This document shows positions 1-9,635 of a stretch of 64,000 bases of DNA, in pieces. This DNA comes from Actinomyces bovis (GTDB lineage Bacteria; Actinomycetota; Actinomycetes; Actinomycetales; Actinomycetaceae). The notes under the pieces are model-generated. The model was not told the DNA's origin and did not search any database. It saw only the letters and a list, made by a program, of their open reading frames with translations. Both the position numbers and the translations under genes were made by a program. The DNA lies in NCBI RefSeq assembly GCF_900444995.1, contig NZ_UAPQ01000001.1, positions 310,001-374,000 of the forward strand, written 5' to 3'. The number at the start of each line of letters is the position of its first letter. The first letter of the stretch is position 1.

Positions 1-95
1 TGTGCGGCCTCGACGTCGATCTCCCCGGTGGGTTTGAAAGGCGTGACCATGGCGACGCCGACAGAACCAAATGAGCGGGAGGGCAATGCGTTCAT
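1..95 (-). CDS. dapA: 4-hydroxy-tetrahydrodipicolinate synthase, N-terminus only (cut by window edge)
   Basis: Reading the minus strand from the ATG at 95 gives MNALPSRSFGSVGVAMVTPF followed by KPTGEIDVEAA, the typical start of DapA. The enzyme condenses pyruvate with aspartate semialdehyde in the lysine/DAP pathway. Only 31 codons are inside the window, so the Schiff-base lysine cannot be checked. dapB lies just upstream on the same strand, separated by a plus-strand GNAT gene, and this arrangement supports the call. No strong ribosome binding site is seen. Confidence 0.85.
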   Translation of the reverse strand, partial: MNALPSRSFGSVGVAMVTPFKPTGEIDVEAA

Positions 96-151
96 GTGTT
101 GAGGATAACTGCCGGGGTCGAGTGCGCCACAGCTATCCAAGTATCGGGCTT

Positions 152-157
152 TAGGCT
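152..157 (+). promoter_or_regulatory. possible -10 element giving a leaderless GNAT mRNA
   Basis: TAGGCT lies 6 bases before the ATG at 164, and no Shine-Dalgarno sequence precedes that ATG. This spacing fits a leaderless transcript, which is common in actinobacteria. No convincing -35 box is seen, so this is a weak call. Confidence 0.25.
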
Positions 158-163
158 CAGCTC

Positions 164-814
164 ATGAGCGAGCCCTCTGAGCCCCCTGTGACCCCAGCAA
201 ACCCCGCTACCTCGGTGTTCCCAGCGCCTGTTGCGGCCCCGACGAATAGCCGTAGCTGTGCACCGGTTCCGGGCTTTGTGCGTCCGGCTCGCAGCGCGGA
301 CCTGCCCGGCTTGGCCTTGGCGCACGCGGAGTCCATGTTGGCTTCCCTCACAGCTGGGCACGACGGCCCCCTGCCAGCTGAGGTGCGGGAAGCAGTTAGC
401 GTTCCCGTGCTTGAGCGCGGTTGGCAGACGGCGGTGAGCGCGCCACCCAGCCCCGAGCATCACGTGCTGGTGGCTACTGAGGCTGAGGCCGTGGTGGGGC
501 TGGCAGCCGTGGCCCCTTCCCCCGAGTTGGATGCTGCCGGAACTGTCCGGGCCGGGGGTGACAAGGCGGTTGAAGTGACGGCGCTGGGGGTGCGGCCCCA
601 GCAGCAGCGCCGGGGGCATGGCTCCAGGCTTTTGGCTGCCTGCGCAGACCATGCGCGCGCAGCTGGGGCACGCATACTGGTGATTTGGGTGGTCCGTGGG
701 GATGAATCCCTGGCCCGCACGCTTAGCGCTGCCGGCTTAGCCCCCACCGGCGCACACCGGCAACTACCGGTTGGCACCGGGGTGACCGAGGAATGCTGGG
801 CGGCAGCCTTATAA
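164..814 (+). CDS. GNAT-family N-acetyltransferase
   Basis: The 216-residue protein has one GNAT fold in its C-terminal half. Motif A is visible near residues 140-175: VTALGVRPQQQRRGHGSRLL, with the Q/R-x-x-G-x-G/A acetyl-CoA loop as RRGHGS. The first 40 residues are Pro/Ala-rich and probably disordered. The substrate cannot be told from sequence. The gene lies between dapA and dapB but on the opposite strand, so it is not part of their operon. It ends head to tail against dapB with a hairpin between them. The start may be leaderless at 164. Confidence 0.75.
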   Translation: MSEPSEPPVTPANPATSVFPAPVAAPTNSRSCAPVPGFVRPARSADLPGLALAHAESMLASLTAGHDGPLPAEVREAVSVPVLERGWQTAVSAPPSPEHHVLVATEAEAVVGLAAVAPSPELDAAGTVRAGGDKAVEVTALGVRPQQQRRGHGSRLLAACADHARAAGARILVIWVVRGDESLARTLSAAGLAPTGAHRQLPVGTGVTEECWAAAL

Positions 815-845
815 AGCCAGTCGCAACCAGCACCATCGCGGCTCA

Positions 846-875
846 GCTCCCCAGGTTCTAGCGGTCCCGGGGAGC
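846..875. terminator. hairpin between converging GNAT gene and dapB
   Basis: GCTCCCC (846-852) pairs with GGGGAGC (869-875), and an inner GG/CC extends the stem after one mismatch. It lies between the stop codons of two convergent genes and could terminate in both directions. There is no clear U-tract. Confidence 0.5.
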
Positions 876-886
876 CTGCCTGGCCT

Positions 887-1639
887 TCAAAGCTCAAGCA
901 GCTCCTCCAAGCCAATGGTCAAGCCCTCACGCTCCCCCACCTTGCGCACAGCCAAGACCACGCCGGGCATGAAGCTCTCACGGTCAAAACAGTCCGTGCG
1001 AATGGTGAGCTGTTCACCGGGATTGCCAAGCAGCACCTCCTCATGCGCTGTCAGGCCACGCAGGCGCACAGCGTGCACGCGCACGTCGTCGACCAGCCCA
1101 CCACGAGTGCCCAGGGGATCGGACTCGGTGGCATCCGGGGAAGCTGGGCGACCTGCGGCGGCACGCGCCTGAGAGATGGCCTGAGCAGTTGCATTAGCGG
1201 TGCCGGAAGGGGCATCCACCTTGTTGGGGTGGTGGAGTTCAATAACCTCCACGGATTCGAAATAGGGGGCGGCCAGCGCAGCAAAGCGCATGGAAAGCAC
1301 GGCGGAGAGGGCGAAATTCGGGGCGATCAGCACACTGCGCCCGGCGGCCTCGGGACGGGCCAGGTGCTCACGCACGCGGCCATATGAGTCCTCATCCCAA
1401 CCGGTGGTGCCAACGACGACGTCGAGCCCAGCGTCAATCAGGGCATGGACATTCGCCTCGGTAACGGAGGGGACGGTGAAGTCAACGGCCACCTGGGCGC
1501 CGCCCAGGGTCTCGGCTTTGAGCTCGTCACCGGCGTCGAGGCGCGCCACGAACTCAAGCCCTTCGGCCGCTTGGACGGCCTGGCAGACGGTGGATCCCAT
1601 GCGCCCGGCGGCGCCGATAACTGCTACGCGAATCGTCAT
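887..1639 (-). CDS. dapB: 4-hydroxy-tetrahydrodipicolinate reductase
   Basis: The 250-residue cytoplasmic enzyme makes tetrahydrodipicolinate with NAD(P)H, the second dedicated step of DAP/lysine synthesis. The N-terminal Rossmann loop GAAGRMG is at residues 9-15. The signature ELHHPNKVDAPSGTA carries the substrate-binding His-His and catalytic Lys of the family. Length and ends match full-length DapB. It follows the M16 peptidase gene on the same strand after about 100 bases. dapA lies further downstream, so both DAP genes are grouped here although not contiguous. Confidence 0.96.
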   Translation of the reverse strand: MTIRVAVIGAAGRMGSTVCQAVQAAEGLEFVARLDAGDELKAETLGGAQVAVDFTVPSVTEANVHALIDAGLDVVVGTTGWDEDSYGRVREHLARPEAAGRSVLIAPNFALSAVLSMRFAALAAPYFESVEVIELHHPNKVDAPSGTANATAQAISQARAAAGRPASPDATESDPLGTRGGLVDDVRVHAVRLRGLTAHEEVLLGNPGEQLTIRTDCFDRESFMPGVVLAVRKVGEREGLTIGLEELLEL

Positions 1640-1741
1640 GGCGCCACCTTAAGGCCCTTAAGCCCCTAGACAGTGAGCTTTGCGCACTCAAGTGAGGGCC
1701 TCACCGCTGCTCTTGTGCCATTTTGTCCTGCTAGAAGTGTC

Positions 1742-3142
1742 TCAGTGGGCAGCCGGGCCCACCAGAACCCGGGCGCGCCTCTGCTCGGCTAGCCAGGCAG
1801 CGACGGCGCACACGTCCTCGGCTGTGACGGCCTCCAGCAACCGTAGGTTCTCGTCCATGGAGCGCAGGCGGCCAGTGCACACCTCGCCGCGCCCCAGCCG
1901 TCCCATGCGGGCCAGCGAGTCTTCCCCACCTAGCACCATCGCGCCCGTCAACTGGCCGCGTGCCCGAGCCAGCTCATGATCGGTCACGCCCTGCTCGGCC
2001 AGCTTTTCAAACTCACCCACCATGACTGCGCACACTTCATCAACATCCTGCGGCGCGCAGCCCGCATACATGCCAAAAGCCCCCGCCCCAACGTAGGCAA
2101 TGTCAAAGGCGTAGGTGGCGTAGGCCAGGCCGCGCCGTTCACGGACCTCCTGGAAAAGTCGCGAGGACATGCCGCCACCCAAGATGGTGGCGAGCACGCT
2201 CATGGCCCAGCGGCGCTCATCGCGCAGGGCAATGCCCTGACAGAGTAGATAGAGCTGAGCCTGCTCGGTCTCACGAGGCACGGTTAGGTCCTGGACCTGC
2301 AGCGGCTGGAAGGGCTCGGTTTCAAAGCGGCGAGGCCGTGGACTGGCGCTAGCAGAGTCATCCCAGCCTGCCGCAGCTAGATCCGCTAGGACGCGTTCGC
2401 AGACCTCCTCATGGTTCACGGCCCCGGCGGCAGCCACCACCAGGGTGTCGGCAGCATAGGTGCGCTGATAGTGCTCCCAGATGGCGTCACGTGGGACGGC
2501 GGCAATGACCTCCGGGGTGCCGCCAATAGGCCGCCCCAGCGGTGCCTCCGCTCCGAAAGCCGCCTTAGCGAAGGCTTCCTGGGCCACGTCCAAGGGGTCG
2601 TCTGCAGCGGAGGCGAGCTCAGAGATGATGACGCCGCGCTCGGTTTCCACCTGTTCAGGTTTGAGCAGCGAGGAGGTGACCATATCGGTGACCACGTCTA
2701 GGGCGGTCATGGTGTCATGTCCCTGAACGCGCGCGTAATAAGAGGTGTGTTCTTTATCGGTGGCGGCGTTTGACTCGCCACCGATCATGTCAAAGGACTC
2801 GGCGATGTCATGGGCGTCCCGCTTAGCAGTGCCTTTGAAAAGCAGGTGCTCTAGGAAGTGGGTGGAACCTTCCTGGCCGGGCTGCTCGTCGCGGCTGCCA
2901 ACACCGAACCACAAACCAATGGATGCAGAACGCAGGCCAGGTACGTGCTCAGTAATGACCCGGACCCCGCCGGGGAGGATAGAACGGCGCAGCGTGGCGC
3001 CACCGTCTAGCAGGTTTAGCTCGGTGCCCGGAGCTCCAGCCGGACCACGAGTTAGCTCCATCTCGGTGTAGCTAGTGGCGTTGTCAGTGGTGCCGGTGGG
3101 GGCTAAGGCGACGCTGGAAGTGTTGGTCTGCGAATTGGTCAC
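1742..3142 (-). CDS. M16-family zinc peptidase (processing-peptidase-like)
   Basis: The 466-residue protein has the inverted zinc motif HFLEH at residues 95-99 and the downstream ligand Glu near 175 in ERGVIISEL, so the catalytic half looks intact. The C-terminal half is the second M16 domain, with the glycine-rich stretch ILGGGMSSRLFQEVRERRGL. The first 40 residues are a Thr/Ser/Ala-rich extension. It sits directly downstream of pnp on the same strand. pnp, M16 peptidase and dapB form a common actinobacterial cluster. Substrates of these bacterial enzymes are poorly known. Confidence 0.92.
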   Translation of the reverse strand: MTNSQTNTSSVALAPTGTTDNATSYTEMELTRGPAGAPGTELNLLDGGATLRRSILPGGVRVITEHVPGLRSASIGLWFGVGSRDEQPGQEGSTHFLEHLLFKGTAKRDAHDIAESFDMIGGESNAATDKEHTSYYARVQGHDTMTALDVVTDMVTSSLLKPEQVETERGVIISELASAADDPLDVAQEAFAKAAFGAEAPLGRPIGGTPEVIAAVPRDAIWEHYQRTYAADTLVVAAAGAVNHEEVCERVLADLAAAGWDDSASASPRPRRFETEPFQPLQVQDLTVPRETEQAQLYLLCQGIALRDERRWAMSVLATILGGGMSSRLFQEVRERRGLAYATYAFDIAYVGAGAFGMYAGCAPQDVDEVCAVMVGEFEKLAEQGVTDHELARARGQLTGAMVLGGEDSLARMGRLGRGEVCTGRLRSMDENLRLLEAVTAEDVCAVAAWLAEQRRARVLVGPAAH

Positions 3143-3289
3143 CGGCTAAGCCTAACTGGTTTGCCTCCCTACTTAGTTGCGGTGGCAAACACTACGTCGG
3201 CAAACACTGCGGGGGCCGGTACCTGCTGGTACCGGCCCCCGCGGCTACTTGACGCTCTGGCTACTTAAGGCCTGCAACGTCAACCAAGC

Positions 3290-5668
3290 TCACTCCTCCT
3301 CGGAGGACTCCGCCTGGGTGCGGGTGCGGCGACGACGTGGACGGCGCTCACGGCGCTCCTCGCCATCTTCACCCTCGCTGCGCTCACGGCGCGGACGGCG
3401 CTCACGGCGGGGACGGTCCTCACCGTCTTCGCTGGCGCGGGCAGCCTTAGCCTCCTGCTCGGCGGCCAGCTGCTCGTCGGAGAGCACCGCGTGCAGGGAG
3501 AGTTTGCCGCGCTGGTCGATCTCAGCGAGCTCAACCTGGACCTTGTCGCCCACGGCCAGCACATCCTCGACGTTCTCCACGCGCTTACCGCCCACCAGGC
3601 GGCGGATCTGCGAAATGTGGAGCAGACCGTCCTTGCCCGGGGACAGGGAAACGAAGGCGCCAAAGGTGGTGGTCTTGACAACCGTGCCCACGAAGCGCTC
3701 ACCGATTTCCGGCATCTGGGGGTTGGCGATGGCGTTGACGGCGTCGCGGGCAGCCTCAGCGGAGGGGCCGTCGGAGGCGCCGATGTAGACGGTGCCGTCG
3801 TCTTCAACGGTCAGGTCAGCGCCAGTGTCCTCCTGGATCTGGTTGATCATCTTGCCCTTGGGGCCAATGACCTCACCGATCTTGTCAACCGGGATGCGGA
3901 CGGTCAGCACGCGCGGGGCCGTGGGGGCCATCTCGTCGGGGCCGTCGATGGCCTGGTTGAGGACGTCCAGAATGAACAGGCGGGCGTCACGGGCCTGGCC
4001 GAGCGCTCCGGCGAGCACCTCGGAGGGCAGGCCGTCGAGCTTGGTGTCCAGCTGGAGGGCGGTGATGAAGTCGCGAGTACCGGCGACTTTGAAGTCCATA
4101 TCCCCGAAGGCGTCCTCAGAGCCGAGGATGTCAGTGAGGGTGGCCCACTTGGTCTCGCCGTCGATCTTCTCGTGCATGAGTCCCATGGCGATGCCCGCGA
4201 CCGGTGCGCGCAGCGGCACACCGGCGTTGAGCATGGACAGCGTGGAGGCGCAGACGGAACCCATGGAGGTGGAGCCGTTGGAGCCCAGAGCCTCAGAGAC
4301 CTGGCGGATCGCGTAGGGGAACTCTTCGCGGCTAGGAATCACGGGCACGAGTGCCCGCTCAGCCAGTGCCCCGTGGCCGATCTCGCGGCGCTTGGGGGCG
4401 CCAACGCGTCCGGTCTCACCGGTGGAGAAGGGCGGGAAGACGTACTGGTGCATGTAGCGCTTGTGGGTGATCGGCGAGAGGTCGTCGATCTGCTGCTCCA
4501 TTCGCAGCATATTGAGGGTGGTGACGCCCAGAATCTGGGTTTCGCCACGTTCAAAGATGGCGGAGCCGTGCACGCGAGGCAGCACCTCAACCTCGGCGCC
4601 CAGGGTGCGGATGTCCTTGAGACCACGGCCATCCATGCGCACGCCCTCGGTAAGGGTGCGGTGGCGGACGAGCTTCTTGGTGACGGATTTGAAGGCAGCC
4701 TTGAGGGCCTTGATGTCCTCTTCGGTGCTGAACTGCTCAGCGAGGTCGGCTAGGACCTGGTCGCGCACAGCGTCGATAGCCTCATCGCGGGCGTGCTTGC
4801 CTTCGGTGGCGATGGCGGCGGTGAGGTCGTGGGCCTGGGCGGCCTTCTCGACGGCGTCGTACTGCTCGTCGGAGTAGTCCAGGTATAGGGGGAACTCTGC
4901 GGTCGGCTTAGAGGCGTGCTTAGCCACCTCCAGCTGAGCCTCGCACAGTGCCTTGATATGCGGCTTGGCGGCCTCCAGGGCCTCAGCCACGACGGTCTCG
5001 GTGGGGGCGGTGGCGCCGTTCTGGATGAGCTCCCAGGCGTTCTCGGTGGCTCCGGCCTCAACCATCATGATGGCGACGTCGCCGTCCTCCAAGACACGGC
5101 CGGCCACCACCATGTTGAAAGTGGCGCGCTCCAGTTCGGAGTAGCGGGGGAAGGCCACCCACTGGCCGTCGATCAGGGCCAGGCGCGTGCCTGCGACAGG
5201 TCCGGCGAAGGGCAGGCCCGCGATCTGTGTGGACATGGAGGCGGCGTTGATGGCCAGGACGTCATAGGCGTCGTCGGGATGGATGGCCAGGACGGTCTCC
5301 ACTACCTGGACCTCGTTGCGCAGGCCCTTAACGAAGGAGGGGCGCAGGGGGCGGTCGATCAGGCGGCAAGCCAGGATGGCGGAGGTGCCGGCCCGGCCCT
5401 CGCGGCGGAAGAAGGAGCCGGGGATGCGGCCCGCCGCGTACTGGCGCTCCTCAACGTCAACGGTGAGGGGGAAGAAGTCAAACTGGTCTTTGGGGTGCTT
5501 ACCCACGGTGGTGGCCGAGAGGATGGCGGTCTCGCCGTCCAGGTAGGCCATAGCGCTTCCGGCGGCCTGCTTGGCCAGCCGACCAGTCTCGAAGCGGACA
5601 ACGCGCTTCCCAAAGGAGCCGTTGTCGATCACGGCCTGTGCGGCGGTGACCTCGGTGTCGTCGAACAT
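3290..5668 (-). CDS. pnp: polyribonucleotide nucleotidyltransferase (PNPase)
   Basis: PNPase degrades RNA phosphorolytically 3' to 5' and is a core RNA-decay enzyme. From the ATG at 5668 the protein has 792 residues and opens with [20 protein letters not shown], the normal N-terminus. Two RNase PH modules are followed by a KH domain ([18 protein letters not shown]) and an S1 domain ([15 protein letters not shown]). The tail of about 50 residues is unusually rich in Arg and Glu ([10 protein letters not shown] and similar). The frame stays open to 5974, but the extra codons resemble no PNPase and carry frame-shadow composition, so I reject that longer start. Confidence 0.97.
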   Translation of the reverse strand: MFDDTEVTAAQAVIDNGSFGKRVVRFETGRLAKQAAGSAMAYLDGETAILSATTVGKHPKDQFDFFPLTVDVEERQYAAGRIPGSFFRREGRAGTSAILACRLIDRPLRPSFVKGLRNEVQVVETVLAIHPDDAYDVLAINAASMSTQIAGLPFAGPVAGTRLALIDGQWVAFPRYSELERATFNMVVAGRVLEDGDVAIMMVEAGATENAWELIQNGATAPTETVVAEALEAAKPHIKALCEAQLEVAKHASKPTAEFPLYLDYSDEQYDAVEKAAQAHDLTAAIATEGKHARDEAIDAVRDQVLADLAEQFSTEEDIKALKAAFKSVTKKLVRHRTLTEGVRMDGRGLKDIRTLGAEVEVLPRVHGSAIFERGETQILGVTTLNMLRMEQQIDDLSPITHKRYMHQYVFPPFSTGETGRVGAPKRREIGHGALAERALVPVIPSREEFPYAIRQVSEALGSNGSTSMGSVCASTLSMLNAGVPLRAPVAGIAMGLMHEKIDGETKWATLTDILGSEDAFGDMDFKVAGTRDFITALQLDTKLDGLPSEVLAGALGQARDARLFILDVLNQAIDGPDEMAPTAPRVLTVRIPVDKIGEVIGPKGKMINQIQEDTGADLTVEDDGTVYIGASDGPSAEAARDAVNAIANPQMPEIGERFVGTVVKTTTFGAFVSLSPGKDGLLHISQIRRLVGGKRVENVEDVLAVGDKVQVELAEIDQRGKLSLHAVLSDEQLAAEQEAKAARASEDGEDRPRRERRPRRERSEGEDGEERRERRPRRRRTRTQAESSEEE

Positions 5669-6087
5669 CTGCGTTGAGTCTCTTTCTCGAAGGTTCATGG
5701 GCCGAGCCGTGGCCTTCGATTGAGGCCCACGGAGCGCATGCCATACGGGGCATGGTTCCGGAGGCCACCACCGAAAACCGACGGGTCTGGCCACGCACCG
5801 AGGAGCAAATTCCTCGGCTGCGGTCCAGCTGTGTGGTTCCAGTTGAAGCACACAGGCTATGGACCCAACCATCCTAACCTGTGAGACGTGCAGCGGGAGG
5901 TGGGGGCGTGCAGGCGAAAGCGTGATCTGGGCCGCGCCAAAAGTCAGCGGTCTGGGCTGCAGAGCTGGGAGCAATGCGGTTGCTTACCTGGGCGCTCAGC
6001 GGCGGGGATCCCCCGAGAGATGCGGCTGGCCCCGCCACCTAGTTGGTGGCGGGGCCAGCTGTGCAAAGTGTCTGGGCTGAGCGAGTC
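5669..6087. other. pnp-rpsO intergenic region with several hairpins
   Basis: This 419-base stretch has no convincing gene. Besides the strong hairpin at 6025-6059, two smaller inverted repeats are visible: CATGCC/GGCATG near 5745-5765 and CCGAGGA/TCCTCGG near 5798-5818. Structured rpsO-pnp spacers are known elsewhere as processing and autoregulation sites for PNPase. That role here is inference. The minus-strand pnp promoter could not be placed with confidence. Confidence 0.5.
6025..6059. terminator. strong hairpin after rpsO
   Basis: A perfect 15-bp stem, GCTGGCCCCGCCACC paired with its complement, closes a 5-base loop about 30 bases past the rpsO stop. There is no U-tract, so it may act as a partial terminator or as an mRNA 3'-end stabiliser and processing site ahead of pnp. 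Confidence 0.7.
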
Positions 6088-6357
6088 TCAGCGGCGGATG
6101 CCGAGGCGGGCAATCAGCGCACGGTAACGCTCAATGTCCTCCTGCATGAGGTAGTCGAGCAGGCGGCGGCGCTTACCGATGAGCAGGTAGAGGCCACGGC
6201 GGGAGTGGTGGTCATGGGTGTGGGACTTGAAGTGCTCGGTCAGGTTGGAGATGCGCTCGGAGAGGACCGCAACCTGCACCTCGGGGGAGCCCGTGTCACC
6301 CTCGTGAGTGGCGTACTCGGCGATGAGCTGCTGCTTGCGCTCGGCGGAAATCGACAT
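6088..6357 (-). CDS. rpsO: 30S ribosomal protein S15
   Basis: The 89-residue protein begins [20 protein letters not shown] and contains the S15 signature with the HDHHSRRGL and RRRLLDYL segments that bind the central domain of 16S rRNA. The ATG at 6357 is chosen because GGAG precedes it at good spacing and the resulting length is exactly typical. The frame stays open 13 codons further. It is followed by pnp on the same strand, the usual rpsO-pnp order. Confidence 0.97.
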   Translation of the reverse strand: MSISAERKQQLIAEYATHEGDTGSPEVQVAVLSERISNLTEHFKSHTHDHHSRRGLYLLIGKRRRLLDYLMQEDIERYRALIARLGIRR

Positions 6358-6441
6358 CTGGACTCCTTGGTCTCGTTGCACGGAGCTCCGGGGCATATTC
6401 TCCCGGGCATTACGCTTCCGTGGCCGGTGGACGGCCTGAAA

Positions 6442-6472
6442 ACCTTAGCAGCCAGCCCCCGCCCTACTCCAA
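6442..6472 (-). promoter_or_regulatory. candidate rpsO promoter
   Basis: On the minus strand TTGGAG (6472-6467) and TAAGGT (6447-6442) are 19 bases apart, about 85 bases before the rpsO start. TAAGGT is a good actinobacterial -10 element, but the spacing is slightly long. Confidence 0.35.
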
Positions 6473-6531
6473 CCTGCTGCCTGTGCAACCAGACACCTAT
6501 AGGTCCGCCGGCAGGCCGCTCTGTTCCTAAC

Positions 6532-7677
6532 TCAGGCGGTGACCGCCGCCGGATCGATGGGCTCCGGCACGGGCACCCCCAGAATCTGGGCGGTGCGCAC
6601 AACGTCCTCGCGCATCTGCACGAGCAGCGGCTCCAGCCCCGCAAAGGCCAGCATGGGCCGTAGCTTCTCCACCAGCTCGATAGCCACTTCCTGCCCATAC
6701 AAGTTCAGGTCACTGCGCCCCAGCACATGCGCCTCCACAGTGCGGGAGGGGACGTCGTCGAAAGTGGGGTTGGTGCCAATCGAGATCGCTGCGGGCAGTG
6801 GCTCGGTGCGGCTAGCGGGCAGGGAGCGCAGAAGCCAGCCTGCGTAGATCCCATCTGGGGGAACCACACCGGCGCTGGCGGCTTCTAGATTGGCGGTGGG
6901 GAAGCCGAGTTCGCGGCCACGGCGCAGCCCGTGCACCACCGTGCCGCGCAAGCGATGTGGCCTCCCAAGTACCTCAGCTGCCCCCGCCACTTCACCGGCC
7001 TGCAAGAGCTCACGCACCCAGGTGGAGGACCAGCGGCGGCCATTGGGGGCGAGCACATCTGCCACGATTTCTACTTCCAGGCCGTCGGCTTGCCCAATCT
7101 GCTGGAGGCGTTGGGCGTCGCCGCTGTTGTCGGTGCCAAAGCGTACGTCGTCGCCCACCACTACGGCGCGAGCACCGAGCAAGCCTTCCACCCAGGTGCG
7201 GATGAAGTCCTCGGGGCTTTGGGCAGCGAAATCCAGGGTGTAGTGGACGATTAGCACGGCGTCCAGCCCCGCAGCTTCCAGCGAGTCCAGGCGGTCTGTC
7301 AGCGAGGCGATTAGGGGCACGCTGTTCTCGGGCCGGTGGACGGTGGCCGGGTGGGGGTCAAAGGTGATGGCGACGGCGAGGGGGCGGTCGATGGCGGCGG
7401 CTGGTGCATTGGTAGCAGGCAGCGAAGCCGCAGCCTCCGGCAAAGCGGTGGCAGTGCCCTGGACCTGGGCGGCGTGGGTACGGGCAGCCCCAGCTTGGAC
7501 GTCCTGAGCCTGAAGGTTTTGGGTACTGCCCCCTTGGGCGCGGGCCACTACCCGCTGAAGAATGGCTTGGTGACCGCGGTGCACGCCGTCGAAAATGCCG
7601 ATGGTTACGACGCTGCCATGGCCATTGGGAGAGCTCAGGGACGCGGGGACCTGCTCGGGGCCGTACCAGACCTGCAC
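6532..7677 (-). CDS. ribF: bifunctional riboflavin kinase/FAD synthetase
   Basis: RibF phosphorylates riboflavin to FMN and adenylylates FMN to FAD. The N-terminal nucleotidyltransferase domain shows GIFDGVHRGHQAIL near residues 27-40. The C-terminal riboflavin kinase domain carries GRPHRLRGTVVHG and the GFPTANL motif. At 381 residues it is longer than usual (about 310-330). The excess is an Ala/Gln-rich insert of about 45 residues between VVARAQ and the conserved AITFDPHP strand. It lies downstream of truB with a short gap and belongs to the infB-rbfA-truB-ribF series. Confidence 0.95.
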   Translation of the reverse strand: MQVWYGPEQVPASLSSPNGHGSVVTIGIFDGVHRGHQAILQRVVARAQGGSTQNLQAQDVQAGAARTHAAQVQGTATALPEAAASLPATNAPAAAIDRPLAVAITFDPHPATVHRPENSVPLIASLTDRLDSLEAAGLDAVLIVHYTLDFAAQSPEDFIRTWVEGLLGARAVVVGDDVRFGTDNSGDAQRLQQIGQADGLEVEIVADVLAPNGRRWSSTWVRELLQAGEVAGAAEVLGRPHRLRGTVVHGLRRGRELGFPTANLEAASAGVVPPDGIYAGWLLRSLPASRTEPLPAAISIGTNPTFDDVPSRTVEAHVLGRSDLNLYGQEVAIELVEKLRPMLAFAGLEPLLVQMREDVVRTAQILGVPVPEPIDPAAVTA

Positions 7678-7685
7678 GGTTTTCC

Positions 7686-8813
7686 TTAGCTCTTTTGCTT
7701 ATTGGTGGTGGGGCCGGCTGGCTCCAGCACGAGTACTGGGCGCAACGCACTGCCCTTGCGCGCCAACAGTGCCACGAGCTGCCCCTCCGGGGCGAACCCG
7801 GCCACCACCTGGGAAGATCGAGAGTCGACAGTGCTGTCTGCGTCAGCTGCGTCACTGGCCTCAGCGCAGACTGCAGCTTTGGAGGTAATCGCCTCATCTA
7901 GCCAGTTAACCCGCTGGATGACGGCACCAGGCAGGCTTTGCCCAAATCCCAGTGCCCGGGCATCCGAATCGCTTAACTCCAGGCTAGAGAAGCAGCGACG
8001 GGCCACTTCCACCAGAGGCAGGGTGCGCAACGGCTTGGCCTCTCCCCCAGCTTCCGCCGCCTTGGCGCAACTGGTGACCTCCTGGCTGAGCTGGTCCAGG
8101 CTGCGGGCCTCCGCAAGGCTGAATGGCCCCACCTGGGTGCGCCGCAGCGCCGTCAAATGCGCCCCCGTGCCAAGAGCTTGCCCCAGGTCTCGGGCAAGTG
8201 CGCGCACATAGGTCCCGGAGGAGCAGGCCACCTGTAAGTCCAGGTCCACGACGGCGGTGCCATCCCCAGCGGTGGCGGGGCGAGGTGGGGCCAGTAGTTC
8301 CAGAGCATGGATAGTTACGGGCCGCGCTGGCAGAGCCACAGCCTCCCCTTCGCGCACGCGCTTGTAGGAGCGCACACCGTCCACTTTGATGGCGGAAACG
8401 GCGGAGGGCACTTGCATGATCTGGCCGCTAAGGGCCGCGAGCGCTGTATCTAGCCGGTTACTGAAACCGGGGGCGGACCACTGCGGTGGGGGCGGGCAGC
8501 CTTGCGTGGCTGTGATCTCCCCTGCTGCGTCCTCAGTGAGGGTCTCCTGGCCTAGGCGGACGGTGGCGGTATAGGTCTTGTCAGCTCCCACCAGGTAGGT
8601 GAGAAAGCGGGTGGCTTTGCCGATGCCGAGGACCAGCAGGCCGGTGGCCAGCGGATCCAGCGTGCCAGCATGCCCCACTTTGCGCGTGGCAGCCAGGGCG
8701 CGGGCGGCGCCGACGACGTCGTGGCTGGTCATACCCGCGGCTTTATCCACTAGGAGCAGGCCGTCAGGGGCGGTGGCGACGCCGCGTGGTGTGCGCGGGC
8801 GGGTGGGGTTCAC
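7686..8813 (-). CDS. truB: tRNA pseudouridine(55) synthase
   Basis: TruB makes pseudouridine 55 in the T-loop of tRNAs. The catalytic motif [12 protein letters not shown] places the nucleophile Asp at residue 53. The protein starts with a short Pro/Arg extension before [17 protein letters not shown], and at 375 residues it is longer than the E. coli enzyme because of a C-terminal domain typical of actinobacterial TruB. Its start overlaps the rbfA stop by four bases (8810-8813), so the two genes are translationally coupled. Confidence 0.96.
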   Translation of the reverse strand: MNPTRPRTPRGVATAPDGLLLVDKAAGMTSHDVVGAARALAATRKVGHAGTLDPLATGLLVLGIGKATRFLTYLVGADKTYTATVRLGQETLTEDAAGEITATQGCPPPPQWSAPGFSNRLDTALAALSGQIMQVPSAVSAIKVDGVRSYKRVREGEAVALPARPVTIHALELLAPPRPATAGDGTAVVDLDLQVACSSGTYVRALARDLGQALGTGAHLTALRRTQVGPFSLAEARSLDQLSQEVTSCAKAAEAGGEAKPLRTLPLVEVARRCFSSLELSDSDARALGFGQSLPGAVIQRVNWLDEAITSKAAVCAEASDAADADSTVDSRSSQVVAGFAPEGQLVALLARKGSALRPVLVLEPAGPTTNKQKS

Positions 8814-9367
8814 GCCTTGGGGTCCTCGTCATCCTCGTATTCGGGCTCTGTTTCGGCGCCGTCAGCTCGGTCTAGGTTGTCTGCTTCTGCGGCGCGGAGG
8901 TCTTCCTTATCCCAGTCTTTAGAAGCGTCAATGTAGGAGCTGGCGGTCTCCTCGTCGTGGCGGTAGGGGTCCGCGTCTCCGGCGTACTGGGCGCCCTGGG
9001 AGGATTTGGCTATCTCGGCGTCACGTTGGCGGGCCAGGGCCAAAGTGTCCTCGAAAGTGCGGGCTTGGGTGGGCAGGGCATCCAGCTGGAAGGAGAGTGA
9101 AGGTGTGAGGCGGATGCCTAGGGCCTTGCCCACTTCAGAGCGGATTAGTCCGGAGGCGGAGCGCAGGGCAGCCTCGGAGTCGCGGCGGTCTTTGTCGGAG
9201 CCGTAGACGGTGTAGAAGATCGTGGCCTGCTGCAGGTCGCCGGTAACACGCACATCGGTGATGGTCACGAAGCCTAGGCGGGGGTCTTTGATGCGGCGTT
9301 CCAGGAGCCGGGCGACGGTCTGGTGGATCCGGTCAGCGACCTTGCGGGCGCGGGCGGCGTCAGCCAT
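8810..9367 (-). CDS. rbfA: 30S ribosome-binding factor A
   Basis: RbfA is a KH-type factor needed for late 30S maturation and cold adaptation. The conserved part covers the first 115 residues ([20 protein letters not shown], then the TFEDTLALA region). The remaining 70 residues form an acidic Asp/Glu-rich tail ending [16 protein letters not shown] precedes the ATG at 9367. Unlike the usual actinobacterial order it is not directly behind infB, because three plus-strand genes lie between them. Confidence 0.95.
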   Translation of the reverse strand: MADAARARKVADRIHQTVARLLERRIKDPRLGFVTITDVRVTGDLQQATIFYTVYGSDKDRRDSEAALRSASGLIRSEVGKALGIRLTPSLSFQLDALPTQARTFEDTLALARQRDAEIAKSSQGAQYAGDADPYRHDEETASSYIDASKDWDKEDLRAAEADNLDRADGAETEPEYEDDEDPKA

Positions 9368-9568
9368 GGGGGTCTCCTTCAGCCAGGGGTGCTTGGCGCT
9401 GGGCCAGCCGGGTGGTGTAACAGTGGTGTGCTGGTGCCGCGCGGGTGCGGGGCGGCTCGCATTCTCGCAGATTCTTGCCCTGGCGCGAACCTCGCTGCCG
9501 TGAGATCTGCCGTCATTGCCACTGTTCGATTGGCTTTGTCTTCCAGAGCGGTCCCAGTCTCCCAGCTT

Positions 9569-9596
9569 TTGACCGGACTAACAGCTTGCTTAGCCA
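9569..9596 (+). promoter_or_regulatory. candidate promoter for the rarD-like gene
   Basis: TTGACC (9569-9574) and TAGCCA (9591-9596) are separated by 16 bases, 40 bases upstream of the ATG at 9636. The -35 matches well and the -10 only moderately. The rest of 9368-9635 shows nothing recognisable. Confidence 0.35.
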
Positions 9597-9635
9597 CCCC
9601 GGTAGCATCGATAGGTCCTAGCCGCGAGGAGTTTT

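Noticed and set aside
3491-4753. Long plus-strand open frame opposite pnp (420 codons)
   Set aside because: It is the antisense shadow of pnp in GC-rich DNA, with Gly/Val/Asp-rich composition, no family motif and no ribosome binding site.
5669-5974. N-terminal extension of pnp upstream of 5668
   Set aside because: The extra codons do not match PNPase, while the protein aligned from 5668 starts exactly with the conserved N-terminus.
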